The position numbers and the translations under genes were made by a program. This document shows positions 6,786 through 12,937 of a stretch of 12,968 bases of DNA, piece by piece. The stretch is taken from the NCBI GenBank assembly GCA_025362825.1, contig JANYFF010000539.1, positions 1 to 12,968 on the forward strand. Direction: 5' to 3'. Position 1 is the stretch's first letter. Each line of letters opens with the position of its first letter. This stretch comes from Polaromonas sp. Lineage in GTDB: Bacteria > Pseudomonadota > Gammaproteobacteria > Burkholderiales > Burkholderiaceae_C. The notes beneath the pieces were generated by a model that saw only the letters and a list, made by a program, of their open reading frames with translations, was not told where the DNA came from and did not search any database.

Positions 6786-7556
6786 TTGAGATTCAGGAGC
6801 CTGGGTAGTGGCAGCACGGGCAACGCCACTGTCATTGAGTCTGGCGGTCTGCTGCCTTTCAGGATGCTCGTGGATTGCGGCCTGGGGATAAAGCAGTTGC
6901 AGTATCGGCTGCTCAGGGCTGGCCTGCAACCCGAAGACATCAACGCGATATTTATTACCCACGAGCACGGCGATCACATCGGATGCGCCCGTGCCATGGC
7001 GCTTCGTTATAGGATACCGGTGTGGATGAGCAAGGGCACCCATGCCGCCATCGGCTCACCAGACTTTGATGGCCTGCTTCACATAGCGCGTGATGGACAA
7101 ACCATTGAAACGGGTGGCTTGCAGATCACGCCGTTTACCGTGCCACATGATGCCCGCGAGCCGCTCCAGCTGACTTGCACCGATGGCGCATCAAAATTAG
7201 GCGTGCTGACAGATCTGGGACACGCAACAACACACGTCATGTCTCATCTTGCAGATTGCAACGGATTGCTGCTGGAGTTCAACCACGACGCTGACTTGCT
7301 GGAGCAATCGAGCTATCCGTTTTTCCTGAAGCGGCGCGTGGGCGGCCTGTATGGTCATCTGTCGAACCACGCCGCAGCAGAAATTACCCGCGAATTACTG
7401 CATGAAGGACTCATCCACATCGTGGCGGCACATCTGAGCATCCAGAACAACCGGCCGTCGCTGGTCCAGGATCTACTCGCACAAACACTGTCGCGTGCGG
7501 CGGCCGACATAGTTGTCGCCAAACCGGATGAAGGCTGCGGCTGGCTCCAGCTTTAA
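6786..7556 (+). CDS. Metallo-beta-lactamase-fold hydrolase, WalJ/YycJ-like, TTG start
   Basis: This is a 256-residue MBL-fold metallohydrolase. RFRSLGSGSTGN opens the protein as in the YycJ/WalJ group. The metal-binding motif HxHxDH is THEHGDH at residues 58-64 (His59, His61, Asp63, His64). Further candidate ligands are His121 in TVPHDA, Asp143 in LTDLGH, His191 in YGHLSN and His216 in AAHLSIQNN. YycJ/WalJ relatives are reported to act as nucleases on double-stranded DNA ends; transferring that function here is inference. The start is TTG at 6786, supported by AGGAG at 6776-6780 and by the conserved N-terminus beginning directly there. It lies 21 bp after bamC and is the last gene of the dapA run, ending before a strong hairpin terminator. 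Confidence 0.88.
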   Translation: MRFRSLGSGSTGNATVIESGGLLPFRMLVDCGLGIKQLQYRLLRAGLQPEDINAIFITHEHGDHIGCARAMALRYRIPVWMSKGTHAAIGSPDFDGLLHIARDGQTIETGGLQITPFTVPHDAREPLQLTCTDGASKLGVLTDLGHATTHVMSHLADCNGLLLEFNHDADLLEQSSYPFFLKRRVGGLYGHLSNHAAAEITRELLHEGLIHIVAAHLSIQNNRPSLVQDLLAQTLSRAAADIVVAKPDEGCGWLQL

Positions 7557-7588
7557 GCCGTGATTGAAAATCAGGCGGACATAAAAAA

Positions 7589-7609
7589 GCCGCCTTGCGG
7601 CGGCTTTTT
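7589..7609. terminator. Bidirectional rho-independent terminator
   Basis: A perfect 6-bp GC stem (GCCGCC at 7589-7594, GGCGGC at 7599-7604) closes a TTGC loop. It is followed by TTTTT on the forward strand and preceded by AAAAAA at 7583-7588, which is the U-run for the reverse strand. It can therefore end both the rightward hydrolase transcript and the leftward lipoprotein transcript, whose stops lie 32 bp and 15 bp away. Confidence 0.92.
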
Positions 7610-7623
7610 CATACGTGAAGAGA

Positions 7624-7932
7624 TTACTTCTTCATCGAATCTTTAGCAGCATCAGCAGCTTTTTTGGCTGCATCGCCAGCTGCACCGGCTGCGTCTTTGG
7701 CGGCGCCAGCAGCATCCTTGGCAGCGTCAACAGCTGCACCAGCGGCAGAAGCGGCTTGCGTAGCGGCGCCAGCAGCAGCAGAAGCGGCGCCAGCGGCGGC
7801 CTCAGCAACAGGTGCGGGAGCAGGTGCTGGAACAACAACAACGGCTGGAGCAGGAGCAGCTTCTTCTTTTTTGCCGCAAGCAGCGAGGGCAACAGCGGCA
7901 ACCAGAGCGGCCAAAACGAGAGATTTATTCAT
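7624..7932 (-). CDS. Small alanine-rich lipoprotein
   Basis: This is a 102-residue protein with a signal peptide and the lipobox ALAAC (lipidated Cys19), followed by GKKEE. A Pro/Ala segment (about 26-42, APAPAVVVVPAPAPAP) is followed by an almost pure Ala/Gly/Lys/Asp tail (44-102) with recurring DAAKDAAGAA units, likely to form amphipathic helices. About half of the residues are alanine. It is probably an outer-membrane lipoprotein with a helical periplasmic or surface part; function unknown. Short Ala-rich lipoproteins of this sort are common in Burkholderiales. The ATG at 7932 has AAGGA (7941-7945) upstream. The same bases are also open in several other frames, an effect of GCN repeats; the lipobox and ribosome-binding site decide for this strand. 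It ends at the shared terminator. Confidence 0.88.
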   Translation of the reverse strand: MNKSLVLAALVAAVALAACGKKEEAAPAPAVVVVPAPAPAPVAEAAAGAASAAAGAATQAASAAGAAVDAAKDAAGAAKDAAGAAGDAAKKAADAAKDSMKK

Positions 7933-7949
7933 TTTTACTATCCTTGAAG

Positions 7950-7980
7950 ATTAAAGAAAACAATTTCCGGAAATTGTCAA
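7950..7980 (-). promoter_or_regulatory. Candidate promoter of the lipoprotein gene with 18-bp palindrome
   Basis: On the reverse strand a perfect -35 TTGACA (7980-7975) and a -10-like TTTAAT (7955-7950) are 19 bp apart. Almost the whole spacer is the perfect palindrome ACAATTTCCGGAAATTGT (7960-7977), which also overlaps three bases of the -35. A dimeric regulator bound there would block RNA polymerase. The palindrome and hexamers are seen; promoter activity and a regulator are inferred, and the 19-bp spacing is longer than ideal. Confidence 0.45.
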
Positions 7981-8047
7981 AAGACCGGACAGGTCCAATT
8001 GTCATTTGACCGGGCGAAAGGACTCGAGCTCTTTCACCCAACTTGTG

Positions 8048-8073
8048 ATTATAGCCCGGATTCATAAGGGCTA
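8048..8073 (-). promoter_or_regulatory. Second candidate promoter, consensus -10 with inverted repeat
   Basis: The reverse strand carries a perfect TATAAT (8053-8048), 116 bp upstream of the lipoprotein start. Just upstream is an inverted repeat with arms TAGCCC and GGGCTA (8073-8068 and 8057-8052) and a 10-nt spacer. The -35 position at 17-bp spacing is a poor TTTAGC. If used, it would give the lipoprotein mRNA a leader of about 110 nt that includes the palindrome at 7960-7977. The rest of the 215-bp gap 7933-8147 shows no other gene. Confidence 0.4.
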
Positions 8074-8147
8074 AATGCAGGCCAGGATACCGAGAAAAAC
8101 CCTTACCCGCGTCAAACCCAGCTGTGTAAAAAAGGGCGCCAGCAGTC

Positions 8148-8663
8148 TCAAATTCCCAGGGTAGTTGCCGGAAATGCCGGTGAACTCCGGCGCAGACAAT
8201 CATCCAGCCTCTCCCTGAGCGCTAAGCGGCGCGCAGCCTCAGGCCCGGCCACGCCAGCGCAATGCTTGAGGTCAAGCCGCTGAAAAACCCAGACCGGACT
8301 CCACAGCGCACTCGGAAAATCATCGGCTGAAATGGCCGAATTGCCGCGGCAATCCACAATGTGCGCCCAGGTTCGCCGCCAACTTGTAAAGCGTGCGTGG
8401 CGACGCAACACGCCATCATAATTTTTGGCCAGCATGGTTAGCTTTCGTCCCGACTTTGACCAGTCGTTCAAAGCCTGCGCCACGACACGTTCGCCCAGCG
8501 GCCAGTCTTCAAAAGTGCTGTCGCTCAGTATGATTTCGCGCCAGCCCTGCGCGGCAGCGGTCGCAAAGGCCAGCCTTAAGAGTTCGGCGAATTCGGCAGG
8601 CCCGCTAAAACGTCCTTGTGGTAAAGCAGGCAACGAAGCATCAACCGGCATTTCATCTGCCAC
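8148..8663 (-). CDS. Unrecognised 171-residue protein, coupled to roxA
   Basis: This ORF starts with GTG at 8663, 4 nt after the roxA stop, with AAAGGGG (8671-8677) as its ribosome-binding site inside the end of roxA; an in-frame ATG is at 8651. The protein has no signal peptide or membrane segment. The core reads as alternating helices and strands: a leading amphipathic helix (about 22-38), REIILSDSTFEDWPLGE (42-58), a helix, KLTMLAKNYDGVLRRHARFTS (74-94) and WAHIVDCR (98-105), then a Trp-rich segment SALWSPVWVFQRLDL. It ends in a basic tail with RRLALRERLDDCLRR. I do not recognise it. The 'strand, Asp, acidic loop, then HxRxxxWRRxWxH' pattern reminds me weakly of degenerate phospholipase-D-like DUFs, but the HxK motif is absent. 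The tight coupling suggests a job related to RoxA or simply shared transcription. Confidence 0.78.
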   Translation of the reverse strand: MADEMPVDASLPALPQGRFSGPAEFAELLRLAFATAAAQGWREIILSDSTFEDWPLGERVVAQALNDWSKSGRKLTMLAKNYDGVLRRHARFTSWRRTWAHIVDCRGNSAISADDFPSALWSPVWVFQRLDLKHCAGVAGPEAARRLALRERLDDCLRRSSPAFPATTLGI

Positions 8664-8667
8664 AGGA

Positions 8668-9852
8668 CTACCCCTTTACTGTTTTAAGCCACCCTGCTTC
8701 ATGCCAGTCTGCGAGCAGGTCCAGTGCGGCCGTGCTGGCCTTGCGCAAAGCCGGCGCAGGCAACAAGCGCGCGTTGGCGAGCGAATGCATCAGCCGCGCA
8801 TCGGCACCTCTGGCCCTGTAGCTTTCGCCGTTGATAAAGATATGGTGGGCGTCATACATCATCCGGGTACGCGCATCCAGTTGAATGGTACTTTCCCCAC
8901 CCGAGAAATCGCACCCCGCAGCGGGCTCATCAAACCACACAGAAGGCTTTGGTGTCGTCATGTATTCGCCCAGCGCGCAAGCAATGGCGAGCGGGTCTTT
9001 CAGCGCATCGATTACCGCCTGGCTTGCAAAAGCGGTCATGGCGTCCGGCAAGGCAGCCGGCGTCGCAGTCGCCGGCTGTCCGCCATCCCTGTAACGGCCT
9101 GAAATAGCGCCTTTCGCTGCGTCCGCGACAGCATCATCACTAAACTCTGCCAGGCGATGCAACAACTCTGCCGCGAGCTCGTGTTTGGCCGGTGCCGTGA
9201 ATCCAATGGAATAGGTCATGCAGTCCCCGGATTTGCCATCCCCGGAGCTTCCTGCTTCTGCAAGGCCGTCATGCGCATACCGTGGTGGCAGGTAAAGCAT
9301 GTCTCCGGCTTCGAGCAGGTATTCCTCTTCAGGCTCAAAATTCTGCAGGATTTTCAGCGGCACATCAGGTTGCAGTGTGAGGTCTTTTTGCCGACTTATT
9401 TTCCAGCGGCGCTGGCCACTGGCTTGCAACAAAAAAACGTCATAGCTGTCGAAGTGTGGTCCCACACCACCGCCTGCCGTTGCAAAGGAAATCATCAGGT
9501 CATCAAGGCGCGCATCCGGCACGAAACGAAACTGCCGCAGCAACTCATGCGCCTTCTGGTTGTGTAAATCCACGCCTTGCACCAGCAACGTCCAAGCGGG
9601 CTGGCTGAGCGGCGGAAGACCTCGCCCGGCAAAAGGTCCCTGCTTCATACGCCAGCCTGTTTTATTGTGAACAATCAGCCGTGACTCCACGCCGTCCCGC
9701 GCGGCCAACCCGAAAAGCTCCGCTCTTGTCAGCAGAGGCTTGAATCCGGCAATCGCCTGACGTACCACTAATGGCTTTTTCTGCCAGTGCCGCCGCATGA
9801 ATTGTGCGGGGCTCAAACCGCCCAGAAGGGAAAGGGGTTCATTTACATCCAT
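8668..9852 (-). CDS. roxA: Ribosomal protein L16 arginine hydroxylase (RoxA/YcfD-like, JmjC)
   Basis: This is a 394-residue cupin/JmjC-fold 2-oxoglutarate- and Fe(II)-dependent oxygenase. E. coli YcfD hydroxylates an arginine of 50S protein L16, and this protein has the same build. The iron triad is in GPHFDSYDVF (His133, Asp135) and PPRYAHDG (His194). LLQASGQRRWKI (141-152) matches the family strand after the HxD motif. The C-terminal third (about 225-394) fits the dimerisation and winged-helix domains of YcfD. The N-terminus NEPLSLLGGLSPAQFMRRHWQKKPLVVR is typical and supports the ATG at 9852, although no Shine-Dalgarno sequence precedes it. A Gly/Ser/Asp-rich insert at 200-210 is probably a surface loop. 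It is divergent from the FKBP gene with 14 bp between starts, and its stop is 4 nt from the next leftward gene. Confidence 0.9.
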   Translation of the reverse strand: MDVNEPLSLLGGLSPAQFMRRHWQKKPLVVRQAIAGFKPLLTRAELFGLAARDGVESRLIVHNKTGWRMKQGPFAGRGLPPLSQPAWTLLVQGVDLHNQKAHELLRQFRFVPDARLDDLMISFATAGGGVGPHFDSYDVFLLQASGQRRWKISRQKDLTLQPDVPLKILQNFEPEEEYLLEAGDMLYLPPRYAHDGLAEAGSSGDGKSGDCMTYSIGFTAPAKHELAAELLHRLAEFSDDAVADAAKGAISGRYRDGGQPATATPAALPDAMTAFASQAVIDALKDPLAIACALGEYMTTPKPSVWFDEPAAGCDFSGGESTIQLDARTRMMYDAHHIFINGESYRARGADARLMHSLANARLLPAPALRKASTAALDLLADWHEAGWLKTVKG

Positions 9853-9854
9853 GG

Positions 9855-9864
9855 GACAATTGTC
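9855..9864. promoter_or_regulatory. 10-bp palindrome between divergent roxA and FKBP starts
   Basis: The perfect palindrome GACAATTGTC fills 10 of the 14 bp between the two divergent start codons. Neither gene has a recognisable ribosome-binding site in this gap, so each promoter and leader must lie inside the other gene, or the messages are nearly leaderless. A protein bound here could affect both genes, but a palindrome this short can arise by chance. Confidence 0.3.
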
Positions 9865-9866
9865 TG

Positions 9867-10391
9867 ATGAAAATCACTTCACATTGCGTCGTTGCCCTCA
9901 CTTGGACGCTAAAAGACACACTGGGTGAGGTGCTGGACGAACTCGACGACCCGGTTGAGTTTTTGCTCGGCGGAAATGACCTGCTTGCAGCTATCGAACA
10001 ACCACTGCAGGGGCATGAGCCCGGTGACAAGCTTGATCTGCACCTGGAACCAGAACAGACCTTCGGCGACTATGACGAGCACCTTGTATTCCTGGAAGCA
10101 CGCGGCGCATTTCCTTCAGTGCTTGAAGAAGGCATGACTTTCGAAGGCGCCGGCTTGCCAGACGGCATGAACCCCGATATTCCACGGAACAATATTTACA
10201 CTGTCACCGAAATTTATCCGGAACATGTTGTTCTTGACGGCAACCATCCACTCGCAGGTATTGCCATCCGGTTGAGCCTGAAAGTCGAATCGGTTCGTGA
10301 AGCAACCGAAGCCGAGATCGGCGAAGGCTCCCTGGGCACCGGCTTTTTTCGTGTTGAGCCAAGCGCACCGGGAAACGAGACCCTTCATTAA
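9867..10391 (+). CDS. FKBP-type peptidyl-prolyl cis-trans isomerase, SlyD-like
   Basis: This is a 174-residue cytoplasmic prolyl isomerase/chaperone of the SlyD subgroup. The FKBP half includes VALTWTLKDTLGEVLDE (residues 8-24), DDPVEFLLGGNDLLAAIEQPLQG (27-49, the usual 'G...llpglE.aL.G' segment) and PEQTFGDYD (62-70). The insert-in-flap chaperone domain spans about 71-125. VVLDGNHPLAGIAIRLSLKVESVR (121-144) is the SlyD hallmark that closes the FKBP domain. The Cys/His-rich metal-binding tail of E. coli SlyD is absent; the tail here is short and acidic. The ATG at 9867 gives the proper first strand; an upstream in-frame ATG at 9804 would add non-homologous residues overlapping roxA. The 63-bp gap to the convergent lipoprotein gene has short inverted arms (GATCGG/CCGATC) but no U-run. 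Confidence 0.9.
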   Translation: MKITSHCVVALTWTLKDTLGEVLDELDDPVEFLLGGNDLLAAIEQPLQGHEPGDKLDLHLEPEQTFGDYDEHLVFLEARGAFPSVLEEGMTFEGAGLPDGMNPDIPRNNIYTVTEIYPEHVVLDGNHPLAGIAIRLSLKVESVREATEAEIGEGSLGTGFFRVEPSAPGNETLH

Positions 10392-10454
10392 AGGATCGGT
10401 GAGCAGGGCGAGCTGCTGCGGACAAATCAGTTGCAGCCACCCGATCACTCGACA

Positions 10455-10958
10455 TCAATTGCGATAGAGCTGACCATTCTGGATACGCACCCGATCGCCG
10501 GGGCGAAAGTCGTTTGCCGAAGCGAGGTCATACGAACGAAAAGCGCCGTTTTCTGTTTGTACTGAGACGCGGTAAGTGTCGTATCCGCCCTGCGTGTTGC
10601 TGTTGCGCTGGATTGCATTGCCGGCGACAGCGCCACCAACACCGCCCGCAATGGTTGCCAAGTCACGACCTGAACCGCCACCTAATTGATGACCAATCAC
10701 AGCACCAGCGAGGCCGCCAATCACCGCACCCGCACCATTGGTCTGGTTGGGGTTTTGCGTACGGATGACTTCAACGTTGGTCACGCGTCCATATTCAACA
10801 TAGTTGTTTGAACCATTATTGGCAGGGTACGAGTTGGCCGGATAAGTGGCGACAGGCGCCTGTGGATACGATGAGGAATAGTCCGGGGGCGGCGCAGCGC
10901 AGGCCGTAAGCCCTGCAACAACTCCAGCGGCGAGCGTAAGACGTAATGAAGTGCGCAT
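10455..10958 (-). CDS. Glycine-zipper outer-membrane lipoprotein (17-kDa antigen / SlyB-like)
   Basis: This is a 167-residue lipoprotein. The signal peptide MRTSLRLTLAAGVVAG ends in the lipobox LTAC (lipidated Cys20). A Tyr/Pro/Asn-rich linker (22-52) contains the duplication YPANSYPAN. The glycine-zipper double segment GAVIGGLAGAVIGHQLGGGSG then GGVGGAVAGNAIQ spans residues 77-114 and should form a membrane-associated hairpin. A C-terminal domain (125-165) has YRVSVQTENGAFRSYDLAS and FRPGDRVRIQNGQLYR, as in SlyB and Rickettsia 17-kDa antigen relatives. Its role is probably envelope structure or stress response; this is known for the family only in outline. The ATG at 10958 has a strong AAGGAG (10967-10972). 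The 151-bp gap to dut contains the hairpin GCTGC-GTG-G-GCAGC-like arms near 11072-11084 but no obvious promoter. Confidence 0.88.
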   Translation of the reverse strand: MRTSLRLTLAAGVVAGLTACAAPPPDYSSSYPQAPVATYPANSYPANNGSNNYVEYGRVTNVEVIRTQNPNQTNGAGAVIGGLAGAVIGHQLGGGSGRDLATIAGGVGGAVAGNAIQRNSNTQGGYDTYRVSVQTENGAFRSYDLASANDFRPGDRVRIQNGQLYRN

Positions 10959-11109
10959 GGAAATTCTCCTTAAAGGGTTGAACGGCAGGGAGCCTGGTCT
11001 GGCCCCTGATGACCTTATTACAGCCCCGGTTCAATCTCCCAAAGGTGGGTTTACTGCGCACAAGCGCCTAAGCTGCGTGGCAGCATGTCTGTAGGCTAAT
11101 GCCGACCGT

Positions 11110-11556
11110 TCAAGCCTTGCCCGTAGAGCCGTAGCCACCTTCGCCGCGCTGGGTAGCCGCGAATTCCGTTACGACATTAAATTCAGCCTGTACGACGGGA
11201 ACAATCATCAGTTGGGCAATGCGCTCCAGCGGTTCAATAGTGAACGGCACATCGCTGCGATTCCATGCACTGACCATTAGTTGCCCCTGGTAATCGCTAT
11301 CGATAAGCCCCACGAGGTTACCCAATACGATGCCATGCTTGTGACCAAGCCCGGAGCGCGGCAATATCAGTGCCGCATACCCGGCGTCCTTCAGGTAAAT
11401 GGCGATGCCAGTCGGCACCAACTGCCAGGCATTGGCCGCCAGTGTCAGCGGCGCATCCAGGCAAGCCCGCAAGTCGAGGCCGGCGCTGCCGGGCGTGGCG
11501 TAATTTGGCAGATTGTCCTGCAAACGCGAGTCAATGATGCGAACGTCAATTTTCAT
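11110..11556 (-). CDS. dut: Deoxyuridine 5'-triphosphate nucleotidohydrolase (dUTPase)
   Basis: Dut hydrolyses dUTP to dUMP and pyrophosphate, keeping uracil out of DNA and supplying dTMP synthesis. The 148-residue product has all five trimeric dUTPase motifs: PGSAGLDLR (22-30), PRSGLG (66-71), GNLVGLIDSDYQG (79-91, with the catalytic Asp and the uracil-facing Tyr), ERIAQL (111-116) and RGEGGYGSTG (137-146). The ATG at 11556 overlaps the coaBC stop as ATGA, so translation is probably coupled; the coaBC-dut pair is also seen in E. coli. All motifs are intact. Confidence 0.97.
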   Translation of the reverse strand: MKIDVRIIDSRLQDNLPNYATPGSAGLDLRACLDAPLTLAANAWQLVPTGIAIYLKDAGYAALILPRSGLGHKHGIVLGNLVGLIDSDYQGQLMVSAWNRSDVPFTIEPLERIAQLMIVPVVQAEFNVVTEFAATQRGEGGYGSTGKA

Positions 11557-12902
11557 GGTGCGAGTGGTTTGTTTTGCAAGGTGATTCTGGAAGCAATTTC
11601 TCGCACCAATTGCCTCGCGAGAGAGAGTTTGGATGCACGCGGCAATTCAGTCGCGCCCTGCGCATCGATCAGCAACACCGTATTGTGGTCCTGCCCGAAG
11701 GTGTCGGGGCCGATGTTTCCGACCAGCAGCGGAACCTGCTTGCGCAGGCGCTTGGCCTGTGCATTGGACAGCAGGTCATGGCTCTCGGCAGCAAAGCCGA
11801 CACAATACAGGCGGCCGTCCCGGGCCGCAGGTGATTGCGCCACGGTTGCCAGGATGTCCTGGTTTTCCATGAAGGTTAGCTGCGGCGCAGCCCCGGAGCC
11901 ATCCTTCTTGATTTTTTGCTGTGAAGGCGTCGCAACCCGCCAATCAGCCACCGCCGCCGTTGCTATGAAAACAGTAGCGACATGCGCCCGTATTTCGGTG
12001 GCTTCAAGCATGTTTTGTGCTGATTTGACGTTGATTCGCGTTACTCCGCGCGGTGTTTCCAGACTGACTGGGCCGGCCACCAGCGTGACCTCTGCGCCGG
12101 CTTCACGTGCGGCACGGGCAATGGCAAAACCCATCTTGCCGCTTGACAGATTGGTAATGCCGCGCACCGGATCAATCGCCTCATAGGTCGGACCCGCGGT
12201 GACCAGCACGCGCTGGCCCGCCAGCACTTTGGGCGTGAAGAAGGCAATCACATCTTCGAGCAATTGTGCGGGCTCCAGCATGCGGCCGTCACCCGTCTCA
12301 CCGCAGGCCTGAAAGCCGTTTCCCACACCCAGCACAGTGGCGCCATCGGCTTCAAGCTGCACAAAATTGCGTTGGGTGGCAGGGTGGGCATACATCTCGC
12401 GGTTCATCGCCGGGGCCACCAGCAAAGGCACCTTGTCGATGCGGCGCGCCAGGCACATCAGACTGAGCAGGTCGTCAGCGCGGCCGTGCAGCAGTTTTGC
12501 CATGAAGTCAGCGCTCATGGGCGCCACCACAAGGGCGTCGGCCTCGCGCGACAGGTTGATGTGCGCCATGCTGTTGTCTTCGCGGCTGTCCCACTGGCTG
12601 GTATAAACCGGCCGGCCGCTGAGCGCCTGCATGGTGACCGGCGTGATGAACTGCTCCGCCGCTTCGGTCATAACAACCTGTACTGTTGCGCCAGCCCTGA
12701 TAAGCGCACGGCACAACTCGGCTGCCTTGTAGCAGGCGATGCCGCCCGACAGGCCCAGCACGATGTGTTTTCCGTCCAGTTCCAGCGGCGCGGCGCCTTG
12801 CTGGCTGGTTTCCTGAACATTGGCTAAATTTGTCATGGTTGGCAATGTATCAGCTTGTGCGCCTTCGCTGTTGGCCTGAACGTCACCGCCTATAATCTTC
12901 AT
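11553..12902 (-). CDS. coaBC: Bifunctional phosphopantothenoylcysteine decarboxylase/synthetase (CoaBC, Dfp)
   Basis: CoaBC carries out two successive steps of coenzyme A synthesis: CoaB joins 4'-phosphopantothenate to cysteine with CTP, and FMN-dependent CoaC decarboxylates the product. Numbering from ATG 12902 (449 residues), the CoaC half shows VLGLSGGIACYKA (48-60), the active-site His114 in AHINLS, PAMNREMY (164-171) and Cys200 in ACGETGDGRM. The CoaB half begins LVTAGPTYEAIDPVRGITNLSSGKMG (233-258) and has the KIKKDG loop (330-335). The start is uncertain. The ATG at 12902 has GAGGTGG six bases or so upstream but gives about 45 residues before the domain; the in-frame ATG at 12836 gives 427 residues, nearer the usual 400-430, and leaves room for the pyrG promoter. 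The domains are unaffected. The stop overlaps dut by 4 nt. Confidence 0.95.
   Translation of the reverse strand: MKIIGGDVQANSEGAQADTLPTMTNLANVQETSQQGAAPLELDGKHIVLGLSGGIACYKAAELCRALIRAGATVQVVMTEAAEQFITPVTMQALSGRPVYTSQWDSREDNSMAHINLSREADALVVAPMSADFMAKLLHGRADDLLSLMCLARRIDKVPLLVAPAMNREMYAHPATQRNFVQLEADGATVLGVGNGFQACGETGDGRMLEPAQLLEDVIAFFTPKVLAGQRVLVTAGPTYEAIDPVRGITNLSSGKMGFAIARAAREAGAEVTLVAGPVSLETPRGVTRINVKSAQNMLEATEIRAHVATVFIATAAVADWRVATPSQQKIKKDGSGAAPQLTFMENQDILATVAQSPAARDGRLYCVGFAAESHDLLSNAQAKRLRKQVPLLVGNIGPDTFGQDHNTVLLIDAQGATELPRASKLSLARQLVREIASRITLQNKPLAP
12891..12896 (+). promoter_or_regulatory. Candidate -10 of pyrG
   Basis: A perfect TATAAT lies 41 bp upstream of the pyrG ATG on the forward strand. 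The best -35 at 17-bp spacing is a weak CTGTTG (12868-12873); TTGGCC at 12871-12876 is closer to consensus but only 14 bp away. Transcription would begin near 12903. The element lies inside the longer reading of coaBC, an argument for the shorter coaBC start. Confidence 0.45.
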
Positions 12903-12937
12903 TTCCCACCTCTGCGGACTTGCAGTTCGTATCTGAC

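Noticed and set aside
7812..8009. Forward-strand frames through the alanine-rich lipoprotein gene
   Set aside because: They are by-products of GCN repeats; the reverse-strand frame has the ribosome-binding site, signal peptide and lipobox.
10392..10454. Possible terminator between the convergent FKBP and glycine-zipper genes
   Set aside because: Arms GATCGG and CCGATC are far apart and there is no U-run on either strand; not enough for a terminator call.
11072..11084. Short hairpin GCTGC/GCAGC downstream of dut
   Set aside because: The stem is 5 bp with a tiny loop and no following U-run; it could be chance.
11963..11985. GCTA-N9-TAGC inverted repeat resembling the one in the methyltransferase
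   Set aside because: The arms are only 4 bp and the bases encode the conserved VFIATAAVADW segment of CoaB, so coding constraint explains them.
11281..12186. Forward-strand open frame of 301 codons
   Set aside because: It is antisense to dut and coaBC, both of which have complete catalytic motifs.
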